Shown in pieces: positions 36,770 to 48,903 of a stretch of DNA of 64,000 bases. Both the position numbers and the translations under genes were made by a program. The notes under the pieces are model-generated. The model saw only the letters and a program-made list of their open reading frames with translations. It did no database searches and was not told the DNA's origin. Source of the stretch: Elmis aenea (lineage: Eukaryota; Arthropoda; Insecta; Coleoptera; Elmidae); the NCBI GenBank assembly GCA_947652605.1, contig OX393577.1:30445466-30509465 (forward strand). Reading direction: 5' to 3'. Position 1 is the stretch's first letter, and each line of letters starts with the position of its first letter.

Positions 36770-39469
36770 TTATAAAATGGCATAAGTGGCATCTGTCCAG
36801 ATCACGTTAATGGCGTCTTTTAATATGACGTTTTATACTGGTGTTCACGACGATGGGAACGCAATTTAAGAAATCATAACTTTGAATAAAATTGGATAAA
36901 GATGAATGAAAAATTTTTTGATCCGTTTTTAACAGAAATTATGTCAAAATGGTGTGAATATTTAATTTCCTAATGAACTTTGTAATTTAAATTGTTATTT
37001 AAAAAACTTATTATGGACACCGTAGGCTATAATTTAACGCAAACAGAATATTTTTATCTATAACCGTTTTTCTGGAATTTTGAATTAATGTGAACGTTTT
37101 AACACCCAGTATATTAGATATTCTTTGAGATTATATTGAAAAGACGAACACGGCTTGGAATATAGTGTGTTACACTCCATCGATAAGTAATTTCAAAAAT
37201 GTACAGTTATCGCGAAAATAGTCAAAACGTATTAATTAATCGCAATCTCTAAACCGAAAATGTTCGCTTTCACAATATGTACCTATATGTTTGGCGAAAG
37301 TAAAACAATATTTATCAACACGTTTAACTTAAAATTCCTGGCAATTATTAACTCCAAAAAAAAAATTGTTTTATATACTTGTTTATTGTATATAATTATT
37401 TTTATACACTTTTTATTTTATTTTGTCGATAAACCCAATATTAATCTGAACAGATTTCATTAGCTATACGTGATTACGAACATATTACAGGTTTTAGTAC
37501 GTTCACATAAAATAATGCTTCAAACTAAGATATCTCTTGTATTTTACAACATTAAGGTAAAATAATTTTTAAGTTGTGTATACGTAGCAAAATTACTAAA
37601 AGTACGTTAAGAATAGGTAAAAACTCTTATGTTATAGAGCTATCGTCACTCGTGTAGTAATCAACGATGTCGTTCATTTCGTTTTCCTTGATTTGAGGTT
37701 TGTGGTTTGGTCCAACGCTGTCGTTACGGTTTAGCGTTTTTTTTTTTGCACCTGCTGTTTGTGGTAATTTATCCAGTCGTCCGATTTGCGTTACCAACGA
37801 TATCGTACAATGCCATCGTTGTTTCTGATCAAGTTGATACAGCAAAATTGTGGCTAGTCGAGAATAGTGTCTTTGTGCTACACACATTTTTTTATTGTTG
37901 CGCTTTAACATTCTATTTTAAACCAGTAGGTGGTAGTCTTGAAGGATTCCATGCTATTAATCTTTGTAGAAATTTTATCCCTAAGATGCATGTCTTCAAA
38001 TTTTAACTAATCTTCTTTACACCGTAACATGTCTTGTCAAAATTAGATAAGTCTCATTACTTAAAATGTGCAAAATTACGAAAGATACGTAGAGAGTAAC
38101 ACGCTCGCTAATAGTTTTTTTTTATAAAATAAGCGTTAACCTGTAATAACCAAATTATGAATGGTTCATTGTCTGAAATTCTTCACATTTTATTACGTTT
38201 TATTCGACTAGGCAATCGCCGGTGACTCTTCACTTTTATTTCCCTTTGTTTCGTTTCATAAGCTTAATAATTTTGGCAACAAGCCTAGAATTCGATTATT
38301 TTGAAGCTATTTCAGGAACTATCTAAAAAAAAAACTCGCACTTTTTGGTACGTTTTTCTGTAAAGTATCAAACCAATAGATAGCCACGTGCTGACAAAGT
38401 TGATGACCATCGCTCGGATACTACTAATGGAGAATCGTGCGTAACATTAGCCCTGCCAACATTTCTGATTACATTTATCTCATTTTACAGATCGTTCTGC
38501 TTGTACGAGTTTGTTGCTTTCGATTCGATTTATTTCTATACAAACTTAAATTGGAGAACCGTATTAACGCTGAAAATCAAATTAACATATATCTATAGGA
38601 TGATGCCCCGTGATACATCAAACACTTGCTGTGTTGCTGTACTTTTTATTCACTATTGTTGTTTCGCCTGTCAAATATTCCAGTCATATTGGTTACGCGA
38701 GAGTATAAAGTTTGTTGGATAATAGCGCACATATTCGTCCTAGAGATTGGCCATTTACGCTTCATTTAAAACACCATACTGTTATGTGATAACATGTGGG
38801 CGTATTTATGAAACTACCGTTGCCTAGTCGAGGTTTCCATTAGTAATGATATGATGAAAATCATAAAAATGCTTGGGCCGTAACATTTTACTGAGCACTT
38901 GATATTCCTGCGGCTTCAGGGCAAAATAATTCCTTTCCTTATTAATAATACATGATTAATAATAGAATGTTGAAATGAAAAACATAAAAACAATGTTTTA
39001 AAAAATGTACTGCGTTAAGAAAAATTTTTTTACAAGGCCTTTGTAAACTTGAAATTAATCGTCCATAAGTAATTATTTCGAATCAATTGATATACATTCA
39101 GATTACTCAAATGCGTTTGAATGTCGTCCACATTGCTTTTTCGATACCAAATTACGAATTTATTGGCGACTGAGTATTTTTTGTTTGCTGTCCGAAAAAT
39201 AGCTTTAATTTAAAAACAAAAATAATTTGAAAATGCTGTGTATTTACCATTCTACGTTTAAGCAAACTTTGAAAAACCTTAAGGTTGTGTTCGATGGTGT
39301 GAAAATCTGATATGGCGTTCATAAGAGTAAATAAACCATGGTAAGAGAAAACAGTGATATAAAAAAAAAACAATTTTACCGTTCGATTCTTCGTATTCCT
39401 TAATATAAATAATTATTTTATTTATAAAAACATGTATTAAAGAAAATAAAATATGAATTTTTCAGTTTT
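36770..39469. other. Intron 1 sequence
   Basis: AT-rich intronic DNA apart from the minus-strand reading frame at 37627-37911. No repeat ends recognised. Confidence 0.45.
37627..37911 (-). CDS. Unrecognised 94-codon reading frame
   Basis: Open from an ATG to a TAA on the minus strand, encoding a basic N-terminal half (MLKRNNKKMCVAQRHYSRLA) and an acidic tail (NEMNDIVDYYTSDDSSIT). About 41% GC, above the local average. A run of ten A lies in the middle, and on the plus strand a 99-codon frame overlaps it. No domain, signal peptide or membrane segment seen. It might be a relic of a transposon or an intronic gene; chance is equally possible. Confidence 0.2.
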   Translation of the reverse strand: MLKRNNKKMCVAQRHYSRLATILLYQLDQKQRWHCTISLVTQIGRLDKLPQTAGAKKKTLNRNDSVGPNHKPQIKENEMNDIVDYYTSDDSSIT

Positions 39470-39557
39470 ATCCCTTATACAATGGCTAAACACCCCTTGT
39501 AGAGTTGCGCCGCATAACTGCTTTCCAGATCCGTTTTATGGGGTGGATCACTCCCCG

Positions 39558-40965
39558 TCATTTCACTATTTTCTCGCCCATTCTTCGCCATAGGTCCCTG
39601 TTCTTGGCTTTTTCTTTCCATCTAATATCTTGGTGGCTGGTTGGTAAAACAACCTAACTTGTAATCGGGAGGTCCCGGGTTCGATTCCCAGGGCCGACTG
39701 TCATTGTAGAGGTTTCAGGTGGTTTCCTCTATGGTTAAGGCAAATGCTGTGGCAGTCCTTCCACCTTTCCTTGCCCATCCTTGACTATCCACATCCTTAC
39801 CCTCTATCCTTGTACCTCTAACGACTGAAGAGGGGGTCAACCCCCCTATAGCAGTCTCCGCGAGAGCGGAAAAAACACGTGACCGACCGACCTTCCATCT
39901 AACAATTCCTATCTTGCTTAAATCCTCTTCCACTTCCTTCGTCCACCCAAATCTGGACCTTCCTCGTCTTCTCTTACCTCCTGGTTCCTATTGCAACATT
40001 GAAAATGTTATTTTCTTCGTTCCCGTTCTCCATACATGCCCCAACCACTTTATTCTTTGCATCTTTATTCTTTTTATTATGTCCTCACCCTTCAATTCCT
40101 TCAGTATTTCATGGTTCATATATTGCCTACATTTGCTGTCAATAACTTTTGTTAGCCCTAGTATTGTTCTCATTATTTTTCGCTCTACTATTCTTAATTC
40201 CTCCTCTTCCATTTTCGTCATTGTCATTGTCTCCGCTCCATACATCATCACCGGTCTTATCATTGTGTTATAAATGTTAATTTTAGTATACCTTGTAAGA
40301 AGTTTACTTTTTAATAGCGTGTTATTGGCGTAATGCCCTGTTAACTGCTATAATTTTTTCGTTTATTTCCGCTCTTCGTTCTCCGTTACTGCTGATCTTA
40401 ATCCCCAAGTATTTAAACCTGTCCACCTCTTCAAATTCATATTCCCCTGTTTTTATCATTCCATTTTTACACTGCTTTTCGTATCTCATTGTTTTTATTT
40501 ATTTTCAAACCCAACTTATCGCCTTCTACTGTCAGCTCTGAGAGCATTTTTTCCATGGTCCTTCTATTTTTCGTTACTATGACTATATCGTCTGCGTATG
40601 CTATTATTTGACCCCCGCTCGTTCTTAATTTTCCCTTATTTATACTTCTCACGGCATGCTCCATAGCTAGATTAAATAGTGTTGCTGACAGAGCATCTTC
40701 TTGCCTCACACCCTTATTAACTATAATGTCTTCTGTTTCCCCTTTACTTGTAAGTATACTGACTTTTGACTGATTCATGGTCATTGCAGTCAACCTTCTT
40801 AACTTAGGTTCTATCCCTTGTTCTTTCAGTACTGTTATGTTTTTCTCTTTTAATTGTAACGAAAGCTTGCTTGAAGTCTATAAACAGCATTTCTATATCC
40901 ATCTCATATTCATCGGCTTTTTCCATTATCTGTTTAATAGTATGTATGGCATCAGTTGTTATCAA
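39558..40965 (-). pseudogene. LINE reverse transcriptase pseudogene
   Basis: Fragments on the minus strand in order. 40804-40965: TTDAIHTIKQIMEKADEYEM and MLFIDFKQAF (RT motif with catalytic Asp). 40467-40793: GVRQEDALSATLFNLAMEHA and IIAYADDIVIVT (YADD box), then LGLKINKN. 39988-40263: MYGAETMTMTK and IKWLGHVWR. After the SINE, KNRDLWRRMGEKIVK and a TGA at 39558-39560. The frame changes between fragments. GVRQ.DALS..LFNL with YADDI and GAE..T suggests an RTE/CR1-like clade rather than jockey. Expressed activity is impossible in this state. Confidence 0.82.
39626..39892 (+). mobile_element. tRNA-derived SINE
   Basis: A 267-bp insertion in the minus-strand LINE, flanked by a perfect 10-bp duplication TTCCATCTAA (39616-39625 and 39893-39902). 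The head is tRNA-like: A box TGGCTGGTTGG at 39634-39644, B box GGTTCGATTCC at 39678-39688, and the loop CTTGTAA puts TGT in the anticodon place, suggesting a tRNA-Thr ancestor. A body of about 180 bp follows, and the 3' end is GACCGACCGACC rather than poly-A. Boxes look intact, so Pol III transcription is conceivable. Confidence 0.88.
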
Positions 40966-40986
40966 AATAATTTCATTTGCCTGAAA

Positions 40987-43190
40987 CAAGTAATACCAAG
41001 CTATGATTTAACATCAGACCATTCTCCTATCATTGCAACTATATGCGCATCAGTTACACTTAAAAAACCTATACCCCGACTACACATTACAAGAACAAAC
41101 TGGCAAGAATACCGTAAAATAATCAATGAAAACATAATATTAAATGTCCGCCTCAAAGAACCCGAGGAAATAGAAACAGCTACTAATGAATGACCTTATT
41201 AAAAAGCTACAACAAGCAGCACAGCAAGCAACACCTCATATCAAACCAAGAAAAATAATAAGTGATATACCATTAGAAATTAAAAGATTAGTGGCTGAGA
41301 AAAGGCAGGCCCGAGGAAAGTGGCATCGTAGCCACAACCCAATAGATAAAAACAGTTACGAACAATTAAGTCGTAGACTAAAAACAAAACTCAAAGAATT
41401 AAGAGATGAGAACTTTGAGCAGTATGTGTCTAAACTAACCAGACTGGATAACTCTATCTGGAAACATATAAATAATTCCAAAAAAACCAAGCTAACCTCA
41501 CCTCCACTACGAAAAAACAATACAGAACCATGGGCCAAAAGTGACGAAGAAAAAGCCAAGTTATTTGCAGAACATCTGACCACTGTATTTAACCCAATAA
41601 ACAATGAACCGAACCAAGAAATAAAGCAAAATCTATCTACTCCTGTAGAAACATTACATTCTCTAAAAGCAACAACGCCAAAAGAGACAAGAGACGAAAT
41701 AAAGAAACTAAATCTTAAGAAGTCTCCAGGCATGGACCTTATAACAGCCAGAATGTTGAAAGAATTTACAAGGAAAGGAATAGTCCTTATAACATATATA
41801 TTTAAGGCCATTTTAAGATTAGGGTATTGGCCAAAACACCTAAAAACAGCACAAATAATCATGATTGGCAAGCCTGGAGAAGAACCTACAAATGTCAAGT
41901 CCTATCGCCCAATTAGTCTGCTACCGTCTATTTCTAAACTGCTCGAAAAGCTAGTACTCCACAGAATTAATGAAGACTTGGATCCCCAAGAATGGATTCC
42001 AGATCATCAGTTTGGGTTCCGGCAGTCCCATTCCACAATACAACAAACGCACCGCATCGCGCATGCAATCAATAAGGCGATAGAAAACAAACAATACTGC
42101 TCAGCGGTGTTTCTTGACATCAGTCAAGCGTTTGACAAGGTTTGGCACCCAGGACTGCTGTATAAGATTAAAAGAATTCTTCCTACATCGTACTTTAACC
42201 TCTTTAAATCATACTTAAGTGAGAGACAGTTCCAAACTTAAGTGGGCGAGGAAAGATCAAACAACTTCCCAATTGCATCAGGAGTGCCACAAGGCAGTGT
42301 TCTTGGTCCAATATTATACGTACTGTATACATCTGACCTGCCGACAACACAAAATACAATTACAGGAACATTCGCCGACGATACGGCTATCCTGGCAAGT
42401 CATCATGACCCTATAGTCGCCTCGCAATATGTCCAGGAGCACTTGAGCCTGCTTCAACAATGGCTACACAGATGGCGAATAAAAATAAATGAGACTAAGT
42501 CGGCCCAAGTGACATTTACCCTCCGCAAAGGCTCCTGTCCACCAGTTAACGTGAATAATGTGGAAATACCACAAACAAACGAAGTCAAGTATTTGGGACT
42601 GCACCTGGATAACAGATTAAACTGGAAAACACATATCCTAAAAAAACAAAAACAAATCAACCTACGAATAAAAGAAGTTAATTGGCTAATAGGTAGGAAA
42701 TCGCGAGTGTCACTAGAAAACAAGGTACTAATTTACAAAGCCATAATTAAGCCCATATGGACATACGGAATAGAGCTGTGGGGCTGTGCCCGTAAGAGCA
42801 ATATTGCAATCATACAAAGGTGCCAATCAAAAATGCTTCGGCAGATTGCGGATGGCCCCTGGTACGTGTCCAACCATACCCTACATAAAGACCTTAATAT
42901 ACGCACCGTTCAAGATACCATAATAGAAAAAATAGGAAAACATCACCAGGCCCTGGATCAGCACGAGAATCCACTACTAGAGCCACTGCTGGAGCCTGAC
43001 TGCATAAGAAGATTGAAGAGAGTGTGGCCCCTAGACGAAAGATAGGGTGTTTCCGAGGCAACGTCGCTGGATGTTGACCTCATCACGTCATTTAAATCAC
43101 CAGAACCACCCAGGAATTGACATCAAATTGGCCTATAGAATTATAATAATTCTGATTGCCGATCAAAGTGTATAAAAAAAAAAAAATAAT
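40987..43190 (+). mobile_element. Jockey-clade LINE, 5'-truncated (about 2.2 kb)
   Basis: Begins inside the endonuclease domain and ends with a 3'UTR (43046-43170) and 13-A tail. Flanks share TTGCCTGAAA (about 40977-40986 and after the A tail near 43187), the target duplication. The 5' truncation, poly-A and duplication are what target-primed reverse transcription leaves. It entered the flank of the minus-strand LINE, giving a head-to-head pair. Confidence 0.9.
40990..43045 (+). pseudogene. Jockey-type ORF2 (endonuclease end and reverse transcriptase)
   Basis: Three segments. The first (to 41193) ends the apurinic-type endonuclease: YDLTSDHSPIIATI with the SDH catalytic motif. A frameshift near 41186-41193 moves to the second segment, 41186-42241, with SYRPISLLPSISKLLEKLV, HQFGFRQSHSTIQQTHRI and AVFLDISQAFDKVWH. 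An in-frame TAA at 42239-42241 interrupts; the third segment stays in the same frame to 43045 with GVPQGSVLGPILYVLY, FADDTAILA (the YADD box with Phe), VKYLGLHLDNRLNWKTHI and the C-terminal LWGCARKSN...ML. Only two visible lesions besides the 5' truncation, so the copy is fairly young. Clade from motif style. Confidence 0.9.
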
Positions 43191-46100
43191 TGCCTGAAAT
43201 AGAAAATTACATTTAAAATCGACACAAAGCTCTACACATTTTCAGTCAATTGTCCAATTGTATTCAACTTATAATTTTTTAATTTCTGTAGCCATCAAAA
43301 TATTAAAATTTGAGCCTTATTTTAACGTAGTGTAAAGTATAGTACAAAAAATATGTTAAAACCAATTATCAGCAAAGCAACAGACAGCAAGTGGAGTTAT
43401 TTTTTAAAGTATTTTTACGCTATAAAGCTCAGTTGGCTGCAACACAGGAAGCAGATGCGATGTGTACGTGAATTTTTACTTTTATTTTCCGAACACTATA
43501 CAAACTGAAATAAAATATAAAAACCTATAACTAGGTATAACTCGTTTGTGAAGCATTATAATTTACTTTGCTTCAAATCTCAGTGTTTTCGAATTACAAA
43601 CGTGAGTTCCTAAACTTTCCAATACACTTTTTAAAGTAATATATTAAATATCTATAATATTGATAGCATCTTGATGTTGTAACGCTGTGCTCCGTTATTA
43701 GGAAAATATATATTTTATTTGTGGTTATCGTTTTTCAAATAACCATTATAAAAACAATTTTAAGAATTATAAAATTGCTTAAGATGCTTTTTAATTTAGT
43801 TGCATTTTAAATTGGTTATTTAATATCCCCTCTGTCTGTACCGTTTTATAGTCCATCTATCTGTAAGGTCTACTTATAACTATGCAGTATTTTGGCTTCC
43901 GTTGATGGTAGGATTTCCTGTACTTACTACAACAATCAAATTACCTCTTAACCCATACTTTATTAAATAACTTTTATATTTCATTGCTGTACCCTTTTTT
44001 CTAAAAAAAAAAAAACCGTCAAACTTTTGACCTATTTATATAAAATCTTTGTTTTATTCCGTACTCATTCAACTCTCTTAAATACACTTTAAAATTTTTT
44101 TATGTAGAGGCCACCATTAAGACTTCTTACAAAGAATGCATTTGATTTCTTTTTAAAATGTAATGTGTTTTATGACTTTTTTATGCGCAAGCCGGATAGT
44201 CGTTGCTAATTTTTATAAGAATTCTATTGTTGTTGATGCAGATTAAATCTTGTTTTTATAATTGCCTAAAAATAAAATCTCACTTTGAAAATAATTAGTA
44301 CTATAATTCAAGTATCTAAGCAATTTATTTAATCTTTAAAATCATCATGTATTCTAATTGCTATATTGTTTGAAATAACATTGTATTATTTAGTTTGTTT
44401 AACTGGTTTTGCTGTTATTTGATTATTAATACATGTTTTTTTGCGACATTGTTTTACTTGGCATGAAGGAAAAGTGATTTAAATTTGCAAAATATGTCGA
44501 CAACAGAAGTACAACAGTTCTTGTGTAATTTAATTGCAAGAGAAAATTTAATTATACCCTTGGAAATAGAAGTCAATGTCGCTACATTTACTTCGTTATT
44601 TCCCTATTATTAGAATTCAATTATCGATGTGCAATGTTTTATGAACACACAATGAATACAATACTTTTTATTAAACAAAATTTTATGTAATTTTTATCAT
44701 TAATTTTACGTCCACAAATATTTAATATGTACAGGAAGTAATTTTTTCAGTGGCTTGTTTGATTGTTACAATTTCATCTTTTAAACGCTACCATTTATTC
44801 AAGACAGTAATTCTGCTTTTAAAATAAAACTGCTACGATCTTATGATAAAAGTGCACTGTAATTGCTACAACCGACCTTCAGATACTTTTTTTTTAACGC
44901 TATTGAAAAGATATTGCATTTTACTGTTTAATTTATTGGACGCGGAGAATTCTGTCCTTTTTCCATGCAAGTATTTAAATTATATGGAAAAAGATGAAAT
45001 TATAAAAATATCAAACAAAGAATACGATTCAAGTCTTGTCGGTATGCTGGGTCACTGGTGACCTGCATTGCTTTGTAACTGGAAAACTTATTTATGGAGA
45101 TGTTTTAAGATTAATTCTTGTGGTTATACCACTTTTAACGAACTACGGTATACTAAAAAATGCTTCTTGTGTATAAGTATTTCAGTGACAAGTCTACGCA
45201 ACAACATCCTGTGTTCATATATAAAATGCATCCCTCTAAGCATTTTGTACCATATAATCGCTGTTTTAGACTTACACTATAGTCTAATATTGTGTGTAAA
45301 CAAGTGATTCAGAAAAAAATTGAAACAAAAGCATAAAATTCATGATTCCCAATCAATTTTAAATAAATATACCGAAAACGTCTCAAATTGTATTGTGTTT
45401 TTTACAGTGGTTTTCAAGAAAACTATTAAAAATTCATTTTAAAATTTAAAAATCAAAATTTCTTAAAAGTATGTATATTTTAAATATTTTTCGTTGTTTT
45501 TTTAAACTTATTATTTTTGTGTAACATAATTAAATTTGCTTGGTACCATAGACATACAGAAAGACAACTGAGGCTTATTTAAATAAAAGCAAAGAAACAA
45601 AAATTTGTTCATTTCGCAAGTGGTTTTTAAATAATCGCATTTTGTGCAACAAAATAAAATGTTTCAGGAAAAATAAGTTGGTTTTGCAAACGCTGTAAAC
45701 AGTACCTAATTTGTTTTGAAGGTCGCTTCTCATTACTGTGCTTAATTTTACTATACAAACGTTTTTGGCAAGTGTATATTCACAGCTTTGTAAATATTGG
45801 CTTAACACTAACAATAATAATAAATTGATCCATGCAAATGTACTTTTATTTTAAAAATATTAATAGTTGTTTTTAACCGCGAAATGTAGTAAAACGCAAA
45901 GGTATAACTATGCGTGTGAATTATATTTTGGTAACGTCTAGATTTACATTATTCATTGTGTTACCCTGACAGAACAAAATTTATAAATATAACAGCAAAT
46001 GGCGCATTGAGCAGTTCGCGGAGGAGTTAATTTAACGCAATTTATATCAGAAATTAAATTGCGTTTAGCACAGTTTTGTTTTCTTCAGATTTTTTACAAC

Positions 46101-46205
46101 ACATTCTAAAACAATTATTACATTTTTAATATAATTAAAAACTTTCTATGCCATTAAACGCCAGTATTATTTTTAATCGTGTTTTTTTTGTTCCTCTTAG
46201 TTAAG
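43191..46205. other. Intron 1 sequence, nothing identified
   Basis: 3 kb of AT-rich intronic DNA; short open frames near 44843-45307 show no motif. Confidence 0.5.
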
Positions 46206-46218
46206 TAATTATCAGTAG

Positions 46219-46342
46219 TAATATAACAAGTGCATTGAAAATTATCGATAATTTTTGGTAAATATGCCCGAATTCTGCTTCAACTTGCATGAGTGAAGAT
46301 TTGTCAAAAATTATAGATTATTTGCAATGCACGAGTTATATT
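46219..46342. repeat. Imperfect 124-bp palindrome
   Basis: TAATATAACAAGTGCATTG on the left is mirrored by CAATGCACGAGTTATATT on the right, continuing through ATAATTTTTG / CAAAAATTAT. Probably a MITE or the end of a larger inverted-repeat element. Confidence 0.75.
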
Positions 46343-46969
46343 TTGTCAGAAAATTTCCTTCACCTAACCTATCTGTCAAATTAAAATGTTGTTTAATTTA
46401 GATAAATTAAAGTATACCTACTACTTACTGCGATTGTTATTATTAATAGTTCATTTATAACTAATTTTTAATTCAAGAATTATATTTTAATAAAAATTAA
46501 TGAACCAAATAGTATTTAGGTACATACATAATCTGTTATGTTAAATTTTACAAGTAGGTACTGTCAGAGTGGTGTGTCAGGGGTGTGGTTTAATCTATAT
46601 TAAAGTAACGTTATTGGTCGCTGATATCTGTCAAAAAATTATCAAGACCAAAATACCTTATTCCCTCTCCAAATTTATATTTTCCACCAATCAAAAACTC
46701 AGATTTCTTAGAAACGACCAATAAACGCATGAAAATCTGTTAATTGCGAAAAGTAAATTATCAGTGTATGATTATGTTTATTGGCCGTTTAAAGGAAATC
46801 TGAGTTTTTTATTGGTCGAAAACGCAAATTTGACAGGAGGATCAACTCCTGGCAGAGGAATGTAAAATTATTACCGTGTAATATTGCTCCTATTGGTAGT
46901 CTCTAAAAGATTTAAGATTAGTGATTGGTTAAAAACGCAAATTTGATAGGTGAAGGGAATTATCAGAAG
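46343..46969. repeat. Inverted-repeat region rich in ATTGG boxes
   Basis: TCCTTCACCTAACCTATCTG at 46359 is mirrored by AATTTGATAGGTGAAGG near 46940. Between are further related pieces: ACGCAAATTTGACAGG and ACGCAAATTTGATAGG in direct orientation, and AAACTCAGATTT / AAATCTGAGTTT inverted. ATTGG or CCAAT occurs about eight times. Looks like a decayed multi-copy element; family unknown. Confidence 0.55.
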
Positions 46970-46989
46970 AACTTATTAAATAGCAAAGT

Positions 46990-48670
46990 AATTCGTTTTT
47001 ATCTGTGATTTTTCCAACGCATTTTGTACAAACTGTGATTTATATTTCATTGTATAGCTTAATCTAGTTTTAGGTTGCATCTGAATTTATTTTTCTTGGC
47101 CTTTTTGTGTAATAAACATAATTTTTATTCTTAACTAAACAAGCATGTTATTTTATAATTCATTAATTAAAATCGTGAAATGCAGAATAAAAATAGAGCA
47201 CTGTGGGTGTATAAGAGAAAATTGCCAATGATTATGTTTGTTTGAAGGTTGTGTAATTGTAACCAAATGAGACTAATTAAATATATTTTTAAATTGAATG
47301 TTTGTTTTTTTTGATAGTATATTTTTTCTATTGAAATCAGCTGTCGTTCAGGGACGAATCAATCTATAAAAAAAACACACAATTATATTTGGCACATTTC
47401 TAAAAGAACAATGATCCTATGTTTATTTTAATTGTGAAAATATTTTTGTAGGAAGCGTTGAAGTAACAAATACAAAATTTAAATATAAAGAAGAAAATTT
47501 CTTAATAATGTTGCTAACGTTTAGGTGAAAAGGAGACAAAGATGAGTAATACTTCCAATAATAGGGGAATTAAAATTCATTTAGCGTTAACAATAAAACA
47601 ATACATTGTAGTTTCTTTTATACATTTTATTGTCATGACTCTACTGCAACAATAAACATAATTTAAAGCTCAAAAACCTTCTTACAACAAGTGACAGTGC
47701 GCCCATTTGCTTGAAACTTTCATAATAAAATTATGCAATATGCGTTGTGTTTTATTTGTATGCTTTTATGACTATCTGTTGAATATTATTAATAAATCAA
47801 GCGATACAATTGAAAAGAGAGGCGTTAATTCTTAACAGATAAATCTACAAGAATATGTGACAATAAACGAAACATTAAGTGGCCAAATATTATTGTAAAT
47901 TTCAACTACCGGTCGTCATACTAAGGTAAACAAACCTTTAAAATATATTTCGAAACGCATACAGAATTAATTAACTTGACAAGGACAGGTAAGTTGTCTG
48001 TATTGATAACTTGTAAAACGGCACAATTAGTTTAATTTTAAGCTTCAGCAAGCACGAAAGCTTCCACGCAAAAAAAAATTGCAAGATGCATTACGTTTCG
48101 TAAAAGTAATTTTATAATTCAATACAACTTACTCTTACTAAAACATAAATGTACATACATCTTGAAACGCTATTTTTAATTAAATTTGCAACTGATTCAA
48201 GATTACTTGTTGTACAAGCAAAGTTTTCTATTAATCGAATTATATTTTTATTAATTGTTTCCGTAAATAATCTAAAAACGGTATCAATAAATAAAATTTC
48301 ACAAATAAACAACGCACCGACAAAAACATGACGAATGTTATAGTAGGTATAAAATACAAAAAAAAACAGAATTTTTAACAATGTCATCAGTAAAATATAA
48401 AACCTTAAATATGATAGTTCCATAAATAACTTCTAAGTAAATCATAAAAACAAGTAATAAAATTAAAATCTAAGTAGGTAAAATTTAAAAGACAGAGGCG
48501 CCAGTAAATCAAACATTTCATTTTATTGAATTAAGCAGCAAAGCCAAACTTAAGAATATACAACACACATAATTGGACATAAGTCACAACATTTATAATC
48601 ATTTTATATACAAGTTTTATGTCTTATGTGGAAAAGTATAGCTCACGTAATTTTATTGCAGTAAATAAAA
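46990..48670. other. Intron 1 sequence, nothing identified
   Basis: AT-rich intronic DNA; a 103-codon minus-strand frame (48112-48423) is hydrophobic low-complexity from AT-rich codons and shows no family motif. Confidence 0.45.
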
Positions 48671-48903
48671 GTATACAGCGTGTCCCAGAGATCATGATAT
48701 GATTTTGTTTTTATTTAGAAATAGCCTCAACAAACATTGCAAAATAATTGGATTTTATAAAGCCGTATTTAACTTTTTTAAGAAAATAGCATTAGTACCT
48801 ACTGTTGCACCTAATTGTAATATCTTTTGTACTTAATGATTTTTTTCGAGAAAATGTCAAAACGTTTAAGATATCAGTAGGCTATAAAGATCATTTGCAT
48901 ATA

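Larger units (their letters stand above)
39475..40965 (-). mobile_element. 5'-truncated non-LTR retrotransposon, minus strand
   Basis: Minus-strand LINE fragment containing the second half of a reverse transcriptase and the C-terminal region, broken by frameshifts and by a SINE (39626-39892). The 5' edge lies near 40965, where coding similarity begins at TTDAIHTIKQ; the 3' edge near 39475 is approximate because no poly-A is evident. The neighbouring jockey LINE inserted into DNA just beyond its 5' edge. Confidence 0.8.

Noticed and set aside
39635..39700. Functional tRNA-Thr gene
   Set aside because: Has A and B boxes and a TGT in place, but lacks a proper acceptor stem and lies at the head of a SINE with target duplications.
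41356..41898. 180-codon minus-strand frame and an 89-codon one at 42454-42723
   Set aside because: Antisense shadows of the jockey reverse transcriptase.
48112..48423. 103-codon hydrophobic minus-strand frame
   Set aside because: Phe/Ile/Leu-rich composition is what AT-rich DNA yields by chance; an overlapping plus frame exists and no family motif is seen.
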